From Peptococcaceae bacterium (lineage in GTDB: Bacteria > Bacillota > Peptococcia > Peptococcales > Peptococcaceae), in contig JAGARS010000071.1 in NCBI GenBank assembly GCA_017622155.1, positions 1 to 6,317 on the forward strand: a DNA stretch of 6,317 nucleotides, written 5' to 3'. The translations under genes and the position numbers were made by a program. The notes beneath the pieces were generated by a model, which ran no database searches, had not been told where the DNA came from, and was given only the letters and a program-made list of their open reading frames with translations. Every line of letters begins with the position of its first letter. The stretch's first letter is position 1. This document shows, in pieces, positions 4,228 through 6,317 of the stretch.

Positions 4228-5427
4228 ATGGAATGGATTTTCAAAAGCAAAACAGGTAGATGGAACCTGAGATTGACCCCAATCAGACTGGGCATGCTGG
4301 CATTCGTAGCATTCTCCCTGGTTATGATTTTAGCAAGATACTATGCAGGTCTGGGTTACTGGACCAACCTGAGCGACTTAATGCCATGGGGTGCATGGAT
4401 TGGCGCTGACATGAACGTAATCGCACTGGCTGGTGCTGGTTTCAGTACCGCTATTATCACTCATATTTTCCACGCTGAAAAATATGACCCTGTATCCAGA
4501 AGATGCTTACTGCTGAGCTTCATCGGCTACATTCTGGTACTGTTAATCTTAATCGTAGAAATCGGTCGTTGGGATAACTTCTGGACACCATTTGTTTCTC
4601 CTGGTGTACACTCTCCAATGTTCGAAGTTTACATGTGTATCGTAGCTTATCTGGTATTGCAGGTAATCGAATTAGTTGAAGTTGGCGCTGAAAAAGTAGC
4701 TCCAAAATTCAAGAAAAAAATGCAGCCATTCATGCAGATTGTATTCATCGCAGCATGTACTGTACCTCTGGGCCATCAGGCTTCCCTGGGTTCCCTGTAC
4801 TTAGCAATGCCTGCTAAACTGGATCCAATCTGGGCTACACAGATGATGCCTTGGTTATTCGTACTGAGTGCATTCTTCGTAGGTCCTTGCGTAGCAACTG
4901 TTGAATACATCTGGACCAACAGCCGTTACAAAATGAAAGTAGATACAGAAATGCTGTACGGATTATGCCGTATCTCCGCAGTACTGATGGTAGTATACTT
5001 CGTACTGAAATGTGCTGACCTGGTAATGCGTGGTCAGGTAGGCAACGTATTTGCATTCAACTTCGTAAGCAATATGTTCCTGATTGAAATGCTGTGCCTG
5101 TGCATTATCCCGGTAGTAATCCACTTCTTACCATTCGGTAAAACACAGGGCGGTTTACTGACATTCGGTATCGTAGGTATGGTAGGTCTGGTACTGACCC
5201 GTCTGAACGTAGTGTTCACAGGTATGAGCGCTCATATCGGTGCACTGGGCGGCAGCTACTTCCCATCCTTCATGGAAATCGTATCTACAATCGGTCTGTT
5301 CTTCCTGGCATTCCTGGCTTACATGTGGGTAACTGAAAACTTCCCATTCTTCTTTGGTGTAGCTGGTGATGCAGAAGAAGAAAAAGAAAACGAATCTGCT
5401 AGCGGTTTCAACCAGGCAGTTCTGTAA
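4228..5427 (+). CDS. hybB: HybB/NrfD-family integral membrane quinone-reactive subunit (399 aa)
   Basis: It is the membrane subunit expected to exchange electrons with menaquinone and anchor the hydrogenase complex. The start ATG has GGGAGGT (4212-4218) 9 nt upstream. About ten hydrophobic helices can be seen, roughly at 20-37, 56-80, 95-112, 130-151, 168-186, 206-228, 245-265, 280-300, 309-328 and 345-367. The length is close to E. coli HybB. HybB-type motifs are GLGYWTNLSDLMPWGAWIG (41-59), HIFHAEKYDPVSRR (79-92) and VPLGHQASLGSLYL (179-192). Polar residues in or next to helices, Tyr101, Glu133, His183 and Glu226, seem to match positions implicated in proton transfer in E. coli HybB. The N-terminus is basic and probably cytoplasmic. 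The C-terminus after about 378 is acidic and soluble. The subunit has no cytochrome-b-type haem pattern I can identify. It is the last gene of the operon and is followed by a terminator. Confidence 0.93.
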   Translation: MEWIFKSKTGRWNLRLTPIRLGMLAFVAFSLVMILARYYAGLGYWTNLSDLMPWGAWIGADMNVIALAGAGFSTAIITHIFHAEKYDPVSRRCLLLSFIGYILVLLILIVEIGRWDNFWTPFVSPGVHSPMFEVYMCIVAYLVLQVIELVEVGAEKVAPKFKKKMQPFMQIVFIAACTVPLGHQASLGSLYLAMPAKLDPIWATQMMPWLFVLSAFFVGPCVATVEYIWTNSRYKMKVDTEMLYGLCRISAVLMVVYFVLKCADLVMRGQVGNVFAFNFVSNMFLIEMLCLCIIPVVIHFLPFGKTQGGLLTFGIVGMVGLVLTRLNVVFTGMSAHIGALGGSYFPSFMEIVSTIGLFFLAFLAYMWVTENFPFFFGVAGDAEEEKENESASGFNQAVL

Positions 5428-5460
5428 GAACTACAAAATCATAGCAATATGATAATAAAA

Positions 5461-5488
5461 GAGCGTCTCGTATGAGGCGCTCTTTTTT
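5461..5488. terminator. Bidirectional intrinsic terminator between the hydrogenase operon and sigG
   Basis: GAGCGTCTC (5461-5469), loop GTAT, and GAGGCGCTC (5474-5482) form a 9-bp stem with one G-T pair. Six T follow on the plus strand (5483-5488). AAAA precedes the stem (5457-5460), so the minus-strand transcript from sigG also meets a U-rich tail. The position between two convergent stop codons fits a shared terminator. Confidence 0.92.
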
Positions 5489-5498
5489 GTGTTGTAAC

Positions 5499-6275
5499 CT
5501 ATACATATTTGCGCATACTTTGCAGCGCCCCTTTTTCCAGGCGGCTTACCTGTGCTTGGGAAATAGCAATTTCGTCAGCTACTTCCATTTGTGTTTTTCC
5601 TTGAAAAAAGCGCATATCGATGATATGCTGCTCTCTGGGTGTTAACTTGTCCAATGCCTGCTGAATCGCGATGTTTTCCAGCCATTGAAAATCTGTATTT
5701 TTTGTGTCTTTCACCTGATCCATGATATAAATGGGGTCTCCGCCATCGTTGTAGATAGGGTCATATAGGGATACCGGCTCTTGAATCGCATCCAGGGCGG
5801 CACATACTTCTTCTACAGGCAGTTCCAGCTCTTTTGCAATCTGATCTACACCCGGCTCTCTGCCAAATTCTGCAGTAAGCTGTTCACGCATTTGCAGTGC
5901 TTTATATGCAATATCTCGAAGTGTTCTGCTGACGCGCATGGGAGTATTGTCGCGCAGATATCTGCGTACTTCTCCCAATATCATCGGTACGGCATATGTG
6001 GAAAAGCGCACCTCAAATTTCAGGTCGAAATTATCAATTGCTTTCATTAAACCGATACATCCGACTTGAAATAAATCATCAGCATTTTCGTTTCTATTAG
6101 CAAAGCGTTGAATTACACTAAGTACCAGACGCAAATTGCTGTAAATCAATTGTTCACGTGCATCTTGCGCTCCATTCTGATACTGCTGAAACAGTGCGAT
6201 TGTTTGTTCGCTGTTTAGTACCGGCAGTTTTGAAGTATCTACACCACAGATTTCTACTTTGCATAAATAAGCCAT
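5499..6275 (-). CDS. sigG: RNA polymerase sporulation sigma factor sigma-G (258 aa)
   Basis: It directs RNA polymerase to late forespore genes during endospore formation. The N-terminal signature KVEICGVDTSKLPVL (6-20) is diagnostic of sigma-G rather than sigma-F. Region 2 spans about 40-110, with DDLFQVGCIGLMKAIDNFDL (66-85) and FSTYAVPMILGEVRRYLRD (91-109). Region 3 is about 115-165. Region 4 (205-255) contains the promoter -35 helix-turn-helix MEVADEIAISQAQVSRLEKG. The length is close to the 260 aa of B. subtilis sigma-G, so the gene is intact. The ATG (complement of 6273-6275) has GGAGG (complement of 6283-6287) 7 nt upstream. One odd point is Tyr45, at the position of Asn45 of B. subtilis sigma-G, which is linked to inhibition by CsfB/Gin. 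It converges with the hydrogenase operon and is probably unrelated to it. The usual upstream neighbour, sigE, would lie beyond the window edge. Confidence 0.97.
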   Translation of the reverse strand: MAYLCKVEICGVDTSKLPVLNSEQTIALFQQYQNGAQDAREQLIYSNLRLVLSVIQRFANRNENADDLFQVGCIGLMKAIDNFDLKFEVRFSTYAVPMILGEVRRYLRDNTPMRVSRTLRDIAYKALQMREQLTAEFGREPGVDQIAKELELPVEEVCAALDAIQEPVSLYDPIYNDGGDPIYIMDQVKDTKNTDFQWLENIAIQQALDKLTPREQHIIDMRFFQGKTQMEVADEIAISQAQVSRLEKGALQSMRKYV

Positions 6276-6317
6276 ATCTGTCCCTCCGAATGTATATACG
6301 ATGTCATCATATGAAAA
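6276..6317 (-). promoter_or_regulatory. sigG leader with ribosome binding site
   Basis: Only 42 bp upstream of sigG are present. They contain the ribosome binding site CGGAGGGA (complement of 6281-6288) and an AT-rich stretch with GTATATACAT on the minus strand. In Bacillus sigG is read from its own sigma-F-type promoter and from sigE read-through. I cannot place a complete sigma-F or sigma-G promoter in so short a stretch. Confidence 0.6.

Noticed and set aside
5781..6050. Plus-strand open frame inside sigG
   Set aside because: It lies wholly within a well-conserved sigma factor gene on the other strand, with no ribosome binding site or family signal.
1..6317. CRISPR array, insertion sequence, tRNA or rRNA
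   Set aside because: No regularly spaced repeats, transposase frame, terminal inverted repeats, tRNA cloverleaf or rRNA sequence were seen on either strand.

Overview
The window looks like chromosomal DNA of a strictly anaerobic, endospore-forming member of the Bacillota. The evidence is a clear sporulation sigma factor sigma-G, strong GGAGG-type ribosome binding sites, AT-rich intergenic DNA and an [FeFe] hydrogenase. The hydrogenase has a twin-arginine signal and a quinone-reactive membrane partner, which suggests a respiratory-type lineage such as Negativicutes (Sporomusa-like) or Peptococcaceae. That placement is inference only, because no rRNA or other decisive marker is present.

Layout. 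Positions 1-145 hold the first 48 codons of an unrecognised minus-strand gene. Positions 146-488 are an AT-rich intergenic region with candidate divergent promoters and two symmetric elements. Next come a short nitroreductase-family flavoprotein (489-1037) and a CadC-like ArsR-family metal sensor (1145-1489). Positions 1490-1766 form the control region of the hydrogenase operon: a homopolymeric A tract, a candidate promoter with an inverted repeat over its -10, a hairpin at the predicted 5' end of the mRNA, and a stretch that folds into a closed, branched RNA of about 90 nt. The operon (1767-5427) has three closely spaced genes, each with its own strong ribosome binding site: a Tat-signal [FeFe] hydrogenase, a four-cluster ferredoxin subunit with a C-terminal membrane anchor, and a HybB/NrfD-type integral membrane quinone protein. 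A bidirectional terminator (about 5461-5488) separates the operon from convergent sigG (5499-6275, minus).

How the genes work together (inference from family knowledge). The operon encodes an outward-facing, membrane-bound hydrogenase. Its plan is that of E. coli hydrogenase-2 or formate dehydrogenase-N, but the catalytic subunit is an [FeFe] enzyme. Electrons would run between the H-cluster, two clusters in the same chain, four clusters in the HybA/FdnH-like subunit, and menaquinone at the HybB-like subunit. The direction could be H2 uptake or quinol-driven H2 evolution. The maturation genes hydE, hydF and hydG are not in the window. The nitroreductase, metal sensor and sigG have no visible functional link to the hydrogenase.

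The most interesting items are the composite [FeFe]/HybB complex, its signal peptide carrying both a Tat motif and a lipobox-like cysteine, the structured leader RNA, and the CadC-like sensor without a visible efflux pump.
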